54,561 nt of DNA from Chromatiales bacterium (GCA_020445565.1 JAGRGI010000065.1:1-54561), one strand, 5' to 3'; shown: positions 16,855 through 25,944, counted from the stretch's first letter. The notes: generated from the sequence alone by a model not told the origin. Program-made: numbers and translations.

Positions 16855-18249
16855 ATGCAGACATCCGGGCTATTCGATCATGACCTGATACGGCGGTACG
16901 ACCGTGCCGGCCCGCGTTACACCTCCTACCCCACGGCGGTGCAGTTTCACGACCAATTTACTGCCAACGACTTTAAACGTGTCGCGAGAGACAGCAATAC
17001 GGACTTCATCCCCCGACCGCTCTCGCTGTATTTTCACATCCCGTTTTGCGACACGGTGTGTTTTTATTGTGCCTGCAACAAGGTAGTGACCAAGGACAAA
17101 GGCAAATCCTCACCCTACCTGGAGCGCCTTTACCTTGAAATGGCCATGCAGTCCGAACTGTTCGAGGCCGACCGGCCAGTGGAACAGCTGCACTGGGGCG
17201 GCGGCACGCCAACCTTTTTGAGCCACGGTCAAATGCGTTCATTGATGAACGCCACTGAAGCCCATTTCACGCTCGGTGACGAATCGAAAAGGGAATTTTC
17301 CATCGAGGTCGACCCGCGCGCTACCGACAAGGACACAATGAAAGTGCTGCGCGAAATCCACTTCAACCGTGTCAGCATGGGGGTGCAGGATTTCGACCCG
17401 GACGTGCAGAAGGCCGTGAATCGAATCCAGGGTGAGCGGGAGACCATCGCCCTGATGCAACAGGCCCGCGACGAAGGTTTTGATTCGATCAATGTTGATT
17501 TGATCTACGGCCTGCCAAAACAGACCCTGGCCTCCTTTGACAAAACCCTGGACAAGGTCATTGACGCCTCGCCCGATCGCTTGTCGATCTTCAACTACGC
17601 CCACTTGCCGGAACGCTTCAAACCCCAGCGCCGCATAAACGCCCAGGATCTGCCGCCGCCGGAGGAAAAGCTTGAGATTCTGCAATTGAGCATCGAGAAA
17701 CTGACCGAATCCGGCTACGTATATATTGGCATGGATCATTTTGCCAAACCGGACGACGAGCTTGCCATCGCCCAGCGTGAAGGCACATTGACCCGCAACT
17801 TCCAGGGCTACAGCACTCACCGCGAAACCGATATGCTCGCCTTCGGCGTCAGTTCCATAGCCAGGGTCGGGGATTGCTACTCACAAAACGCCCACTCCCT
17901 GGACGCCTACTACGAGGATCTGGACAAAGGAGAGCTGCCGGTTCGGCGCGGGGTTGAATTGAGCTTCGACGACCGTCTTCGGCGCCATGTCATCGAGGAA
18001 ATCATTTGCCATTTCCGGCTGGATTTCGACCAACTGCGCCAGGACTGTCGCATCGAGTTTTCTGAATATTTCGCCAGCGAATTGCCGGCGCTGAAACAGC
18101 TCGCCAGTGATGGTCTGATCGACCTGAACGACAGGGGCCTGTCGGTTCGGCCGGCAGGACAACTTCTGGTCCGCCACGTGTGCATGGTCTTCGATGCCTA
18201 CGTCCGTCAACAGCAGGAAAGCGGACGTCGGTTCTCGAAAATCATTTGA
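16855..18249 (+). CDS. hemN: Oxygen-independent coproporphyrinogen III dehydrogenase
   Basis: HemN is a radical-SAM enzyme that decarboxylates two propionates of coproporphyrinogen III for anaerobic heme synthesis. The 464-residue length is typical. The cluster motif C-x3-C-x2-C is at Cys65, Cys69 and Cys72 with Cys74 following (FCDTVCFYCAC), as in E. coli HemN. YTSYPTAVQF near the start and the GGGTPTF SAM motif are present. It is transcribed with fnr upstream and ends at a terminator shared with DUF3034 copy 2. Confidence 0.97.
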   Translation: MQTSGLFDHDLIRRYDRAGPRYTSYPTAVQFHDQFTANDFKRVARDSNTDFIPRPLSLYFHIPFCDTVCFYCACNKVVTKDKGKSSPYLERLYLEMAMQSELFEADRPVEQLHWGGGTPTFLSHGQMRSLMNATEAHFTLGDESKREFSIEVDPRATDKDTMKVLREIHFNRVSMGVQDFDPDVQKAVNRIQGERETIALMQQARDEGFDSINVDLIYGLPKQTLASFDKTLDKVIDASPDRLSIFNYAHLPERFKPQRRINAQDLPPPEEKLEILQLSIEKLTESGYVYIGMDHFAKPDDELAIAQREGTLTRNFQGYSTHRETDMLAFGVSSIARVGDCYSQNAHSLDAYYEDLDKGELPVRRGVELSFDDRLRRHVIEEIICHFRLDFDQLRQDCRIEFSEYFASELPALKQLASDGLIDLNDRGLSVRPAGQLLVRHVCMVFDAYVRQQQESGRRFSKII

Positions 18250-18336
18250 GGAGATAGCCGTTTCCCGTGGCCGGAATCTGCGGTTCCGTTGCTTGAGGCA
18301 GGAAACCCGGATTAACGAATAGTTTCGGAGAAATGA

Positions 18337-18362
18337 AATGGGGGCGCCGTGGCGCCCCCATT
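18337..18362. terminator. Bidirectional terminator between hemN and DUF3034 copy 2
   Basis: AATGGGGGCGCC-GT-GGCGCCCCCATT is a perfect 12-bp stem with a 2-nt centre, lying between two convergent genes. No long T run follows, but the stem is very stable. Confidence 0.75.
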
Positions 18363-18378
18363 GCGTGTCAGCCCCTGA

Positions 18379-19308
18379 TCAGAACAGGTCGAAATTGATC
18401 TGGAACTGCAGGTACAAACCCTGCTGATCCTTGCCCTCGGACGTACTGTTATCAAAAGCGCCGTTGTCGTTGAGGTCAGCGGCTTCCTTCACGATATCAC
18501 CCAGATTGGCGTAGGCGGCGGTGATGGCAACGTTTTTGTCCGGGAACCAAGCCATCCAGATATCCCACCAATCGTCTTCTTTGAATACCGGCGATTCATC
18601 AGGCTTCCAGCGGTAGTCGAAACCGAACACCAGGTTGTCGGCGATGAAATACCCGGCAGTAAGGCCGACCTGAATGCTGCTTTCATCGGAGAATCCGAGA
18701 ATACCAAGCTGGTTACCCTTGCCGTATTGCAAAGCCAGGTTCAGCAACACCTTCTTGGAGCCAACGGGGAATACCTTGGTCGCAGCCACGTAAGCATCCC
18801 AACCGCTGTCGTCATCGTCATTACAGGTGCCACCGAAGGCGCGCGCACTGGTCCCGCAGTTGACCACGTTGACGACATCTTTATCCAGATCGGTGCGCTT
18901 GTAGTAGGCGCCAATGGCGATCTGAGGCAGCGTATCGGTCATACCCACCAGCTTGACCTTTACGCCCAGGATGTCAAAGTTAATATTGCCAGTTTGCTCG
19001 CCGGCCACGCCGGAGACGATCTTTTGGATGTCATTGGCACCCAGGTCTACCACATCGCGCATCACCGAGACCTCAACGCGATCAGCGAAGCTGGCGTTGA
19101 AACCGATGTTGAAAGCGCGGAAATCGCCAACGTCGATGTAAGTAAAAGCGCCGGTGGGCTTACCGCCGGACAGCAGCGCCCAAGGCACGATACCAGAGCC
19201 GGCAGCACCCTCCACCATGGTTACTGCCGCCTGGGCACCAGCGCTTAGCCCGAGCAGGCAGGCGCCGCCGACCGCGCCGTGAATCAACTTTCCAAGTGTC
19301 GTTTTCAT
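18379..19308 (-). CDS. DUF3034 family outer-membrane-type protein, copy 2
   Basis: The 309-residue product has a signal peptide ending near AGAQA (about residue 27). It shares with copy 1 VEGAAGSGIVPWALLSG, WDAYVAATKVF and EDDWWDIWMAWFPDK, plus a strand-rich mature part ending in Phe. It has a Cys pair in a loop absent from copy 1 (NCGTSARAFGGTC). The two copies flank fnr-hemN. Function unknown; an outer-membrane or periplasmic barrel is inferred. Confidence 0.87.
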   Translation of the reverse strand: MKTTLGKLIHGAVGGACLLGLSAGAQAAVTMVEGAAGSGIVPWALLSGGKPTGAFTYIDVGDFRAFNIGFNASFADRVEVSVMRDVVDLGANDIQKIVSGVAGEQTGNINFDILGVKVKLVGMTDTLPQIAIGAYYKRTDLDKDVVNVVNCGTSARAFGGTCNDDDDSGWDAYVAATKVFPVGSKKVLLNLALQYGKGNQLGILGFSDESSIQVGLTAGYFIADNLVFGFDYRWKPDESPVFKEDDWWDIWMAWFPDKNVAITAAYANLGDIVKEAADLNDNGAFDNSTSEGKDQQGLYLQFQINFDLF

Positions 19309-19386
19309 TAGGATTCACTCCCGATTAGGTTTTGTTTTTGGATCAAGGCACAGCGCGCCTGGCCGGTGATCCTTATCAGTATTTTT

Positions 19387-19402
19387 GTTGCTTTTATGCA
19401 AC
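19387..19402. promoter_or_regulatory. TTGC-N6-GCAA palindrome, site C (DUF3034 copy 2)
   Basis: GTTGCTTTTATGCAAC lies 79-94 bases upstream of the DUF3034 copy 2 start. It matches site B upstream of copy 1 at all ten arm bases and most spacer bases. Confidence 0.5.
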
Positions 19403-19497
19403 CTAAAAAGCCTTTGGCGGTATATCCACCAAATTCGCTTTTGAGTGTAGCAGAGAGACGACAGATTAAAAGAAGCAAGGTTCCCTACTTTTTTAAC

Positions 19498-19578
19498 TCA
19501 AGTTTCAGAGCTCCTTGCCTCGTTGTCGCACGCAAGCACGACGACGAGGCAAGGCAATCGGGCGAACCTGAGACTTGA
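19498..19578. repeat. Nested long hairpin downstream of ppc
   Basis: The inner arms CCTTGCCTCGTTGTCG (19512-19527) and CGACGACGAGGCAAGG (19539-19554) pair over 16 bp with one wobble. Outer arms TCAAGTTTCAG and CTGAGACTTGA (19498-19508, 19568-19578) pair with one mismatch. This occupies most of the gap between ppc and DUF3034 copy 2. It could act as a terminator for ppc, a structured RNA or an intergenic repeat. Confidence 0.6.
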
Positions 19579-19625
19579 ACTCGACAGCGCTTGCCCTCGC
19601 CAGTATCCCCGTCCTTGGCAGGCGA

Positions 19626-22454
19626 CTAACCGGTATTGCGCATCCCGGCGGCGATGGCGTTGATTGAACGCAACAGGGGAGTGAGCCACTCCCCCGCTTC
19701 CGCAGATTGCGGCGGTGCCGAACGATAACGATTCAGCAGCGCCAGTTGGATGTGATTGAGGGGATCCAGATAGGCATTGCGCCGCGATAGTGAAAGTCGC
19801 AGCACGGGGTTCTCTTCCAGCAGTTCCCGGATGCCGGCGATGTCCATGACTTGACGCCGAGTGCGCAGATATTCCTCATGAATCATGCCGTACACCCGTT
19901 CCCGCACTTCCGTATCCGGGCACAGCCGTGAATACTCCTCAGCCAGGCTCAAGTTGGCCTTGTACAGCGCCATTTGTATATTGCTGAGCAGAGCCCGAAA
20001 GAAAGGCCAGTCCTGGTACATCAACTGGAGCTGGGCGAGGCGATCCGGCTCATTGTTACGCCACGTTTCCAAGGCCCTACCCACACCGTACCAGGCGGGC
20101 AAGGTATGGCGGGATTGGGCCCAACCAAATACCCAGGCGATAGCGCGAATGGATTTTTTCGAACGGTCGCTCTTGGCCCGGTGCGACGGCCGCGAGCCGA
20201 TGTTGAGCTGGGCGATCTCATTGACCGGGGTGGCGGTATAGAAATAGTCCATGAAGCCTGGACCTTGGTCGGTGAGCTGACGAAATGCCGTCTCACCGCC
20301 CAGGGAGATCTCGTCCATGGTAGCGAGGAAGTCCTTTCGCTCTGGCGGCAGTTCGCGCACCAAACCAAGGCTGGCCCGCATCAATCCAGTCAGCCCCATG
20401 GTGAGTTCGAAAACCGCGGTTTCCGGATTGCTGTATTTATAGGAGAGCACCTCCCCCTGCTCAGTGAATTTGATGGCGCCGGCGACGGTCCCCGCCGGCT
20501 GGGCCAAAATCGCTTCATGGGTGGGGCCGCCGCCGCGGCCCACGGTCCCGCCCCGGCCGTGGAACAGACGGATGCGCACGCCGAATTCGCGTCCCAGACC
20601 GACGATCTGCTTCTGCGCTTCATACAAATGCCAAGCGGAGGACACGATGCCCCCGTCCTTGGCCGAATCGGAATAGCCCAGCATGATCTCCTGCCGGTTA
20701 CCACCGGCTTCAAGCATGGCGCGGTATCTGGGCTCGCCAAGCAAACTGCGCAGCACTTGCTCGACCTTGGAGAGGTCCTCGATGGTCTCGAACAACGGCG
20801 AAACGTCCAAACTGCAATGCCAACCGCTTTCGCCGAAGCCCACCAGATCGAACAGCGCACCGAGGTAGAGAACCTCCAGCACATGGCTGGCGCTGTGGGC
20901 CATGGAAATCACATACTGGCCAATGGCCTGGGGACTGATATCCTGCCGCATGCGGGAAATAAGGTCGAAAACGGCCAGTACTTCGCGCGTCTGATCATCC
21001 AGGACCGAGCGATCGAAGTCCCGCGCCACGCCTGACTCTATCTGCTCCGCCAGCAGCGTCAACTGCTGCGATTCGTCCAGGGAGAGGTAGTCATCGGTCA
21101 CTCCGGAAATCTTCAGAATTTGTGCCACGGCAGCGCTGTGGACGGCGGATTCCTGGCGTATGTCCAGACGCGCCAGGAAAAATCCGAAGGTCTGCGCCAA
21201 CCGCAGCAGGTCCAGCAATTCGGCGTCGGCGGCGTCGGCATCGCCCTGACTCACCAGGGACTCTCTCATTAGCTCCAGGTCGCGAATAAAAGCGCGCTCA
21301 TCGGGATAGGACAGCGGATCTGGCGACCGATGTTCCGCACTCCCGTTCAGACAGGCACCCACGACCGCGAGATTGCGTTTGAGTCGCTCGCGCATGAACC
21401 AGAGTTTGCGTCTGTAGGGTTCGTTCTCGAATCGACCGGGATTTCGTTCCAGAAGCTGCTTGCACAGGTCTTCGTCCTGTCGCAGAACATCCATGAAAGC
21501 CCAACTTGGCGAGCTGAAGCGGGAGGAGAACGTAAGAACGGAAATCAGTGCGTCTACGCGGGAGATATATTCGCCAAGGATGGTTTCGTGCTGCATGCGC
21601 AACGACTGGGCGGTGGTGGTCGCGGTAACATTGGGGTTGCCATCACGATCGCCCCCGATCCAGGAACCGAAGCGCAGAAAGGGGGGAAGATAAACACCAT
21701 GGAAATCCGGATGATCCCCGTAAACACGCTCCACCGCCCCCTGCAGGCGCCTGTAAACCTCTGGGACGGCGATAAACAGACTCTCGCGGAAGAAATACAG
21801 ACCGTTGTTGACCTCGTTGCGCACCTCCGGCCTTACCGCCCTGACCTCCTCGGTTTTCCACAGGGTTTGAATCAAGATCCGCAACTCACGGCGCACCGCG
21901 ATTTCGTGTCCTATGCGCTCGCGTGGCATATCCAATTTTCGGCTGGCCACAAAGATCCGTCTGAGCAGGTACATCACCGCGCGGCGGGTCGCCTCAGTGG
22001 GGTGAGCGGTGAATACAGGTATGTACTGCAATTCGTCGAGAATGTCCTGAAGCTCCTGGGGACTGACACCATCTTCCCTCAATTGGCGCAGGGTGTGGTC
22101 GAACGAGCCACGCCATAGTGCACCATCCAGGCCCGCGATGCGCCTCCGCTGGCGATGCTGATAGACCTCTTCGGCCAGATTGACCAGCTTAAAGTAGATG
22201 TTGTAAGCCCGAATGATATGACTGAGCATTTCCGGGTTCAGGGTACGAATCAAGCGCAGCAGCCGTTCCTCGCGATCGGCATCCGGCTCTCTGGCAAGCC
22301 GCACATAACCCTTGCGAAGCCTTTCGAGCACATTGAAGATGTCCTCGCCGGCCTGACTCTGCAGGACTTCGCCCAGCAACTCGCCGAGCAGTCGAACGCG
22401 CGAGCGGAGCTCTTCATCGTGTTCGACACAGGCTTCAATAAAGGGATCGATCAT
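19626..22454 (-). CDS. ppc: Phosphoenolpyruvate carboxylase
   Basis: PEPC makes oxaloacetate from PEP and bicarbonate, refilling the TCA cycle. The start MIDPF at 22454, with GGAG six bases before it, gives 942 residues, somewhat longer than E. coli (883). The catalytic His151 in FTAHPTEATRR, GYSDSAKDGG and FHGRGGTVGRGGGP are intact. The C-terminus MRNTG matches the conserved QNTG-type end. It is monocistronic, with a hairpin about 50 bases downstream. Confidence 0.97.
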   Translation of the reverse strand: MIDPFIEACVEHDEELRSRVRLLGELLGEVLQSQAGEDIFNVLERLRKGYVRLAREPDADREERLLRLIRTLNPEMLSHIIRAYNIYFKLVNLAEEVYQHRQRRRIAGLDGALWRGSFDHTLRQLREDGVSPQELQDILDELQYIPVFTAHPTEATRRAVMYLLRRIFVASRKLDMPRERIGHEIAVRRELRILIQTLWKTEEVRAVRPEVRNEVNNGLYFFRESLFIAVPEVYRRLQGAVERVYGDHPDFHGVYLPPFLRFGSWIGGDRDGNPNVTATTTAQSLRMQHETILGEYISRVDALISVLTFSSRFSSPSWAFMDVLRQDEDLCKQLLERNPGRFENEPYRRKLWFMRERLKRNLAVVGACLNGSAEHRSPDPLSYPDERAFIRDLELMRESLVSQGDADAADAELLDLLRLAQTFGFFLARLDIRQESAVHSAAVAQILKISGVTDDYLSLDESQQLTLLAEQIESGVARDFDRSVLDDQTREVLAVFDLISRMRQDISPQAIGQYVISMAHSASHVLEVLYLGALFDLVGFGESGWHCSLDVSPLFETIEDLSKVEQVLRSLLGEPRYRAMLEAGGNRQEIMLGYSDSAKDGGIVSSAWHLYEAQKQIVGLGREFGVRIRLFHGRGGTVGRGGGPTHEAILAQPAGTVAGAIKFTEQGEVLSYKYSNPETAVFELTMGLTGLMRASLGLVRELPPERKDFLATMDEISLGGETAFRQLTDQGPGFMDYFYTATPVNEIAQLNIGSRPSHRAKSDRSKKSIRAIAWVFGWAQSRHTLPAWYGVGRALETWRNNEPDRLAQLQLMYQDWPFFRALLSNIQMALYKANLSLAEEYSRLCPDTEVRERVYGMIHEEYLRTRRQVMDIAGIRELLEENPVLRLSLSRRNAYLDPLNHIQLALLNRYRSAPPQSAEAGEWLTPLLRSINAIAAGMRNTG

Positions 22455-22653
22455 CAGGGTCTCCTCGAATGAGCCAGAACCGGCCAAGAGTTTACGCCGT
22501 CAGCCGTAAGCAAGATATGGACCGATGGGATTCGGCTGAACCGACAGGCGACGGATTTACGCTAATGGGTGTGAAACCGCCCGCAAAAGCGGTAACAGAA
22601 GGACGGGGATATGGCGCCGAGACGTATGGCAGGAGTGCAGCGCAATCGTGGCA

Positions 22654-22675
22654 GATGACCGCCAAGGCGGTCATC
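22654..22675 (-). terminator. Terminator-like hairpin after iscA
   Basis: GATGACCGCC-AA-GGCGGTCATC is a perfect 10-bp stem 22 bases past the iscA stop. No T run follows on the minus strand, so it may be Rho-assisted or protect the 3' end. Confidence 0.5.
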
Positions 22676-22696
22676 CTGGGGGAAATCGCGGATCGG

Positions 22697-23020
22697 TCAG
22701 ACGCTGAAACTCTCGCCGCAGCCGCAGGTCGCCTTGATGTTGGGATTATTGAATTTGAACCCTTCATTCAGGCCCTCACGGCCGAAATCAACCTCGGTTC
22801 CGTCGAGATATTTCATGGCATCAGCATCGACAATCACCTTCACCCCATGGCTTTCGAATATTTGGTCTTCAGGCAGCATCTCTTCGGCATAGTCGATGGC
22901 ATAGGCCCAACCGGAACAGCCGGTGGATTTCACACCCAGGCGCAAACCCACACCGTGTCCGCGTTCGGCCAGCGAACTCGCTATCCGCTTGGCAGCAGCT
23001 TCAGTAAGCGATATAGACAT
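22697..23020 (-). CDS. iscA: A-type iron-sulfur carrier IscA
   Basis: A 107-residue HesB/IscA protein with the three conserved cysteines Cys35 (STGCSGWAY), Cys99 and Cys101 (ATCGCGESF). It carries Fe or Fe-S clusters to target proteins. It follows iscR by 56 bases on the same strand. No iscS or iscU lies between or after, unlike the standard isc operon, so ErpA-like or Suf-linked use is possible. Confidence 0.93.
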   Translation of the reverse strand: MSISLTEAAAKRIASSLAERGHGVGLRLGVKSTGCSGWAYAIDYAEEMLPEDQIFESHGVKVIVDADAMKYLDGTEVDFGREGLNEGFKFNNPNIKATCGCGESFSV

Positions 23021-23076
23021 GTTGTCACCTCAAAAGCCGGGGCCGATGGCAAATCACGCCAAAGTGCCCCTGGAAT

Positions 23077-23571
23077 CTAATCGTTCGCCGGGGCCGGGCA
23101 GTTGTCGCTTTCGCGCGTCAAAGGCCAAGCACCCCCGATGATCTGGTCTGGACTTACGCGCGGCGGCGAAAAACGACGGTCTACCAGATCCTGAAGACTG
23201 AGGGCATCCAGGAATGCCTCAATCTTCACGTGCAATTCTTCCCACAGCTCGTGGGTCAGGCAGACCCGGCCATCCTGGCAGTTGCGGTCGCCGCCGCAGA
23301 GCGTGGTCTGTACCGGTTCGTCCACGGCCAGGATCACTGCCCGAACCGAGATTTCCGCCGGCGGACGGGCCAGACGGTAACCGCCTCCCGGGCCATGCAC
23401 GCTTTCCACCACACCGTTGCGCCGCAACCGGCAAAAGAGTTGTTCCAGATAGGAGAGCGAGATGTCCTGACGGTCCGAGATGTCAGACAGAGCCACAGGC
23501 GACGATGCCCCGTGCAGGGTCAAATCCAACATCGCCGTCACCGCGTAACGGCCTTTGGTCGTCAGCTTCAA
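23077..23571 (-). CDS. iscR: Iron-sulfur cluster regulator IscR
   Basis: An Rrf2-family repressor/activator that carries a [2Fe-2S] cluster. The ligands Cys92, Cys98, Cys104 and His107 (CGGDRNCQDGRVCLTH) sit at the same numbers as in E. coli IscR. The N-terminal winged helix MKLTTKGRYAVTAMLDL is intact. The 164-residue length is normal. Its promoter carries an IscR type-1-like site, consistent with autoregulation. Confidence 0.96.
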   Translation of the reverse strand: MKLTTKGRYAVTAMLDLTLHGASSPVALSDISDRQDISLSYLEQLFCRLRRNGVVESVHGPGGGYRLARPPAEISVRAVILAVDEPVQTTLCGGDRNCQDGRVCLTHELWEELHVKIEAFLDALSLQDLVDRRFSPPRVSPDQIIGGAWPLTRESDNCPAPAND

Positions 23572-23618
23572 ATCAGTTTTCCCAATTCCGTTCTCCGGAC
23601 TTGGTATGCCACTCTATA

Positions 23619-23643
23619 AATACCTACTGAAATAGTCAAGTAT
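23619..23643 (-). promoter_or_regulatory. IscR type-1-like site overlapping the iscR promoter
   Basis: Read on the minus strand, ATACTTGACTATTTCAGT matches the first 18 positions of the type-1 consensus ATASYYGACTRWWWYAGTCRRSTAT. The right arm is weaker and one base shorter. TTGACT within it can serve as -35 with TATAGA 15 bases on as -10, which would let IscR repress its own gene. Confidence 0.7.
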
Positions 23644-23654
23644 TGTCCGCCGAT

Positions 23655-24221
23655 TCAGGCCCTGGGAAGGGTGACGCCACGCTGGCCCTGGTACTTGCCG
23701 CCCCGGTCGCGGTAGGAGACTTCACAAACCTCGTCGGATTCCAGAAACAAGACCTGCGCCACACCCTCATTGGCATAGATCTTGGCCGGTAACGGCGTGG
23801 TGTTGGAGAACTCCAGAGTCACGTGACCCTCCCACTCCGGTTCCAGCGGGGTCACGTTGACGATGATGCCGCAACGGGCATAGGTCGATTTACCCAGGCA
23901 AATGGTCAGAACATTACGCGGTATGCGGAAATACTCCACAGTGCGCGCAAGGGCGAAGGAATTGGGCGGGATAATACAAACGTCGGAGGTCACATCCACA
24001 AAGCTGTCGTCCGAAAAATTCTTCGGATCGACGATCGCCGAATTGATGTTGGTAAAGATCTTGAACTCGGCTGCGCAGCGAATATCGTAGCCATAGCTGG
24101 AAGTGCCATAGGAGATCACCCTGCCAACCTCCCCTTCCCGCACCTGGCGGGGCTCGAAAGGCTCAATCATGCCATGCTGCTCCGCCATTCGACGGATCCA
24201 CTGATCAGATTTGATACTCAT
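23655..24221 (-). CDS. dcd: dCTP deaminase
   Basis: Dcd deaminates dCTP to dUTP for dTMP synthesis. The 188-residue product has the family motifs [13 protein letters not shown] and [10 protein letters not shown] followed by [19 protein letters not shown], which holds the catalytic Glu. The length is normal. It ends just before the iscR promoter, without a clear terminator. Confidence 0.96.
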   Translation of the reverse strand: MSIKSDQWIRRMAEQHGMIEPFEPRQVREGEVGRVISYGTSSYGYDIRCAAEFKIFTNINSAIVDPKNFSDDSFVDVTSDVCIIPPNSFALARTVEYFRIPRNVLTICLGKSTYARCGIIVNVTPLEPEWEGHVTLEFSNTTPLPAKIYANEGVAQVLFLESDEVCEVSYRDRGGKYQGQRGVTLPRA

Positions 24222-24293
24222 TGAAGGGCCGGGTCACAGCGAATGAAGGACGAATTTCGCATTCTACCTGAAAGCGGCTTGGAATCCCGGTTG

Positions 24294-25433
24294 TCAACGC
24301 TGTTCGGCAGATTTCGGCACCAGATCGGGGAAAACCTTGGCCCAGGGGAGTTCTTCGGTTTTATGAGGCGCCGTGCGGAGCATGTCTTCGGGCAGATTTG
24401 TCCCTTCCAGCCTGGCCTGCCCCAGGTTTACGCGTTGCAGTTTGGCATTCTTGAAAGTGGCATCGCGCAGGTCGGCCGCGGTGAAATCAGCGCCGTAGAG
24501 GTGCGTACCGCTCATATCGGCATTGCGCAGATCTGAGCCGATAAAGCGGGCATCCTTCAGATTGGCCCCGGAAAATCTCGCGCTCCTGAGATCCAGTCCG
24601 CTGAAGTCCATACCGGCGAGGCTCCCCGCCAATCGAGCCCCGGCGAGGATAGCCCCCGTCAAATGAGCGCCGGACCAGCGTACCGACGTGAAATCGGCGC
24701 CTGACAGGTCCGCATTGGCCAGGTTGGCATCGGTAAAGTCGGCACTGTTGAACTCGCTGCCCTTGAGGTGGGCTCCCGCCAGATCCGCCGCGGAGAATTC
24801 GGCCCGTTGCGCATCCGCATTTTCCATGCGCAGCCTGGGCATGACCAAGCCGCGAAAACGTGCCCGTTGCAGTTTTGCCCCGGAGAAATTCACGCCCTCC
24901 ATCTGCTCAGCCTGTTGGAAGGCAACCGCATCGGCCCTCACACCAGACAGATTGGTGTCCGACAAGCGGGCGCCGCGCCAGCGGCTTCGCCGCAAGTCGG
25001 CGTTGGACAAATCGGTCTGGTGCAGGCTGGCATCGCTCAAGTCCGCGTCTTCAAGACTGGCTCCGGCCAGGCTGGCGCCGTCCAACCGTGCCTCACGCAG
25101 ATTGGCCCGCGCCAGACGTCCGGCCGGAAAGGCCGCACCGCGCAGATCGGCCCCCACGAGCCTCGCCGACCCAAGGCTGGCTTCATCCAGAAGCGCTTCG
25201 CGCAGGTCCGCCCCGGAAAGATCGGCGCGGTAGAAAACCGTCCCGCGCAGATCGGCTCCGCGCAGATCGGCTCCGCTGAGGTCTACCCCGGAGAGGTTGC
25301 GGCGCGACAGATCGGCCCCTCGCAGATCGCAGCCAGGGCAGGCTCCCTCTGTCCATAGCGTCGACAGTTCCACTTCTCCAGCGGCAAGACCGACCGGCAA
25401 AAGACACAAAAGCACAAGCAGACGCGCATACAT
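24294..25433 (-). CDS. Secreted pentapeptide-repeat protein
   Basis: The start MYARLLVLLCLLPVGLAAG at 25433 gives a 379-residue protein with a signal peptide of about 18 residues. From about residue 33 almost the whole protein is tandem A(D/N)LxX pentapeptides (roughly 60 units), expected to fold as a right-handed quadrilateral beta helix. A Cys pair, ACPGC, opens the repeat. No partner domain is visible. An export signal separates it from cytoplasmic gyrase-protecting members. Function unknown. Confidence 0.85.
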   Translation of the reverse strand: MYARLLVLLCLLPVGLAAGEVELSTLWTEGACPGCDLRGADLSRRNLSGVDLSGADLRGADLRGTVFYRADLSGADLREALLDEASLGSARLVGADLRGAAFPAGRLARANLREARLDGASLAGASLEDADLSDASLHQTDLSNADLRRSRWRGARLSDTNLSGVRADAVAFQQAEQMEGVNFSGAKLQRARFRGLVMPRLRMENADAQRAEFSAADLAGAHLKGSEFNSADFTDANLANADLSGADFTSVRWSGAHLTGAILAGARLAGSLAGMDFSGLDLRSARFSGANLKDARFIGSDLRNADMSGTHLYGADFTAADLRDATFKNAKLQRVNLGQARLEGTNLPEDMLRTAPHKTEELPWAKVFPDLVPKSAEQR

Positions 25434-25469
25434 CGTGGTGGGTTCAATTCGACGGGTGAAGGGATGCGA

Positions 25470-25500
25470 CCGCTTCCCGGCTCCTGAGGCCGGGAAGCGG
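25470..25500 (-). terminator. Terminator-like hairpin after the host-attachment-family gene
   Basis: CCGCTTCCCGGC-7 nt-GCCGGGAAGCGG is a perfect 12-bp stem, 6 bases past the stop at 25507 on the minus strand and before the pentapeptide gene. There is no strong T run. Confidence 0.65.
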
Positions 25501-25506
25501 GTTGGC

Positions 25507-25944
25507 TTAGAGATATTCCGGCAGATGGCTGCGAATCTCATCGACACTGTGAGCCGCGAGATTCTTGTCGATCTCGGCCACCACTTTGCCCTTGAGGCTA
25601 TTGTTCATGGCGCTTCTCAAGTGGCCCAGAAAGGTCGGCGCGGAAACGACATATAGCTTCTCGAAATCCCCCCGTTGCAGGCCAGCGCTCAGGCTTTGGC
25701 ATACCCGCTTCGCAAACAGGACGGATTCCTGCTCTTTTGGGTCGCTACCGGATTCCATGCTTTGTCGTCCAGAGGGATTACCGTCGTTCGGCCGACCAGG
25801 TGAATCGGTATACAGATCCTGTGCATGCAGGCGCGCCTCGGGATGGGCCAGGTCCACCATTTCCTGCAGCGGCCCTTTGGGTTTGTCCGTGGAGAATATT
25901 CGGGCGCGGCTGCTGTCTGCCGCAACGATCCAGGTCTTTGCCAT
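25507..25944 (-). CDS. Host-attachment-protein family (AtsE-like)
   Basis: The start MAKTWIVAADSSRARIF at 25944 gives 145 residues. The WIVAADSSRARIF opening and the C-terminal LYVVSAPTFLGHLRSAM, then KGKVVAEIDKNLA, are the marks of the family named after Agrobacterium AtsE, related to eRF1-like folds. The AtsE name reflects one phenotype; the biochemical role is unknown. An AGGAGG-type ribosome site precedes the ATG. It stands alone between terminators. Confidence 0.85.
   Translation of the reverse strand: MAKTWIVAADSSRARIFSTDKPKGPLQEMVDLAHPEARLHAQDLYTDSPGRPNDGNPSGRQSMESGSDPKEQESVLFAKRVCQSLSAGLQRGDFEKLYVVSAPTFLGHLRSAMNNSLKGKVVAEIDKNLAAHSVDEIRSHLPEYL

Noticed and set aside
19340..19375. FNR site upstream of DUF3034 copy 2 at the GGATCAAGG region
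   Set aside because: Only one half-site (TTGAT on the minus strand) is present; the other arm does not fit.
19974..21035. 353-codon open frame on the plus strand
   Set aside because: Antisense to ppc, whose catalytic motifs are intact in the other strand.
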